This document shows, in pieces, positions 63,554 to 64,000 of a DNA stretch of 64,000 nt. Position numbers and translations under genes: made by a program. Under the pieces are notes generated by a model. It made no database searches. It was not told the DNA's origin and saw nothing but the letters and a program-made list of their open reading frames with translations. The DNA is taken from contig JAJRVQ010000087.1 of assembly GCA_024277255.1 (NCBI GenBank), positions 96,643 to 160,642 of the forward strand. Reading direction: 5' to 3'. Origin of the DNA: Acidobacteriota bacterium. GTDB lineage: Bacteria; Acidobacteriota; Thermoanaerobaculia; Multivoradales; SZUA-115. The stretch's first letter is position 1, and each line of letters starts with the position of its first letter.

Positions 63554-64000
63554 ATGAAATTGCTTTTCGTGGGTGACGTGATGGGGCGGCCCGGGCGGCG
63601 TGCACTGGCGGCGCTGTTGCCGGGTCTGATCGACCGTCATCGGATCGACTATGTGGTGGTCAACGTCGAAAACTCGGCGGGAGGCGGAGGCGTTACCGCG
63701 CCGATCATGCGCGAGTTCGAGGAGCTGCCGATCGACTGCTACTCCTCGGGCAACCACATCTGGGACAAGAAAGACGGCGTCGCCATCTTGGACGAAGAGC
63801 CACGCCTCTTACGACCGGCCAACTACCCCGCGGGCAACCCGGGCAGCGGCGTCTATATCGGCGAGACGCCGGCCGGTATCCAGGTGGCGACGCTCAATAT
63901 CGAGGGGCGCGTCTTCATGAAGAACCTCGAATCGCCCTTCGAATGTGCGGATCGCCTGTTGGCCGAACTGCCGGACGAGGTCAAGGTCCGTTTTGTCGAC
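63554..64000 (+). CDS. YmdB/TIGR00282-type metallophosphoesterase (3' end outside window)
   Basis: 149 codons visible, open at the right edge. MKLLFVGDVMGRPGRRALAA, VVVNVENSAGGGGVTAPIM and CYSSGNHIWDKKDGV carry the metal-binding Asp, Glu-Asn and Asn-His of the family. YmdB-type enzymes hydrolyse 2',3'-cyclic nucleotides and modulate RNase activity; they often follow rny. AGGAG precedes the ATG by about 8 nt. Confidence 0.92.
   Translation, partial: MKLLFVGDVMGRPGRRALAALLPGLIDRHRIDYVVVNVENSAGGGGVTAPIMREFEELPIDCYSSGNHIWDKKDGVAILDEEPRLLRPANYPAGNPGSGVYIGETPAGIQVATLNIEGRVFMKNLESPFECADRLLAELPDEVKVRFVD

Overview
The window is high-GC DNA without rRNA, CRISPR arrays or insertion sequences. It reads as chromosome from a Gram-negative, probably Acidobacteriota (Thermoanaerobaculia-like) bacterium. 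Reasons: a VWFA-related 'Acidobacterial domain' secreted protein; an Oar-like TonB receptor with a carboxypeptidase-regulatory N-terminus; many secreted FG-GAP/CRTAC1 proteins ending in ASPIC/UnbV domains; lipoproteins that fuse alkaline-phosphatase-superfamily (sulfatase-like) domains to TPRs; and a thrS-rpmI-rplT-pheS-pheT block that continues into zapA, a 6S RNA and rny. The taxonomic call is inference from gene content.

Layout. 0-3.3 kb: end of an unknown gene, then two surface lipoproteins with IPT/TIG and bacterial Ig-like folds. 3.7-9.9 kb: TPR protein, Roadblock/LC7 protein, accB and accC, a truncated thiE, an NSS/SNF transporter with its tiny MetS-like subunit, and a metallophosphoesterase. 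9.9-10.8 kb (minus): ccmD and ccmC. 11-14.2 kb: a CRTAC protein converging on a secreted TPR protein. 14.3-17.3 kb: HEAT-cyclophilin lipoprotein, thioredoxin-like lipoprotein, small membrane protein. 17.3-19.6 kb: ECF sigma factor, putative anti-sigma factor, bactofilin-like membrane protein. 19.6-20.5 kb (minus): a degraded two-gene toxin-antitoxin-like locus with a clear palindromic operator. 20.7-25.2 kb: hbd, zinc-ribbon TPR protein, proS. 25.2-28.9 kb (minus): CNNM/CorC-type protein and a CRTAC protein.

29-53.4 kb is a dense run of envelope genes: CRTAC converging on TPR (the same arrangement as at 11-14 kb), a TPR-CRTAC start-stop coupled pair, three coupled TPR 'sulfatase' lipoproteins that lack the formylglycine residue, a CarboxypepD_reg-TPR protein, the TonB receptor with a clear terminator, a VWA protein, a GT-C-like membrane protein, a transglutaminase-like TPR lipoprotein and a DUF3179 protein. 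I consider this run the best candidate for an undescribed envelope system.

53.4-64 kb is housekeeping: an RlmI-like methyltransferase, two near-identical tRNA-Val genes (GAC and CAC), thrS, rpmI, rplT, pheS, pheT, a ZapB-like coiled coil, zapA, a 6S RNA candidate, rny and the start of a YmdB-type phosphodiesterase. infC is missing from its usual place, and PheT lacks the OB-fold tRNA-binding domain.

Several genes have a -10-like TAnnnT hexamer 6-10 nt before the start codon and little or no Shine-Dalgarno sequence, which suggests leaderless transcripts.
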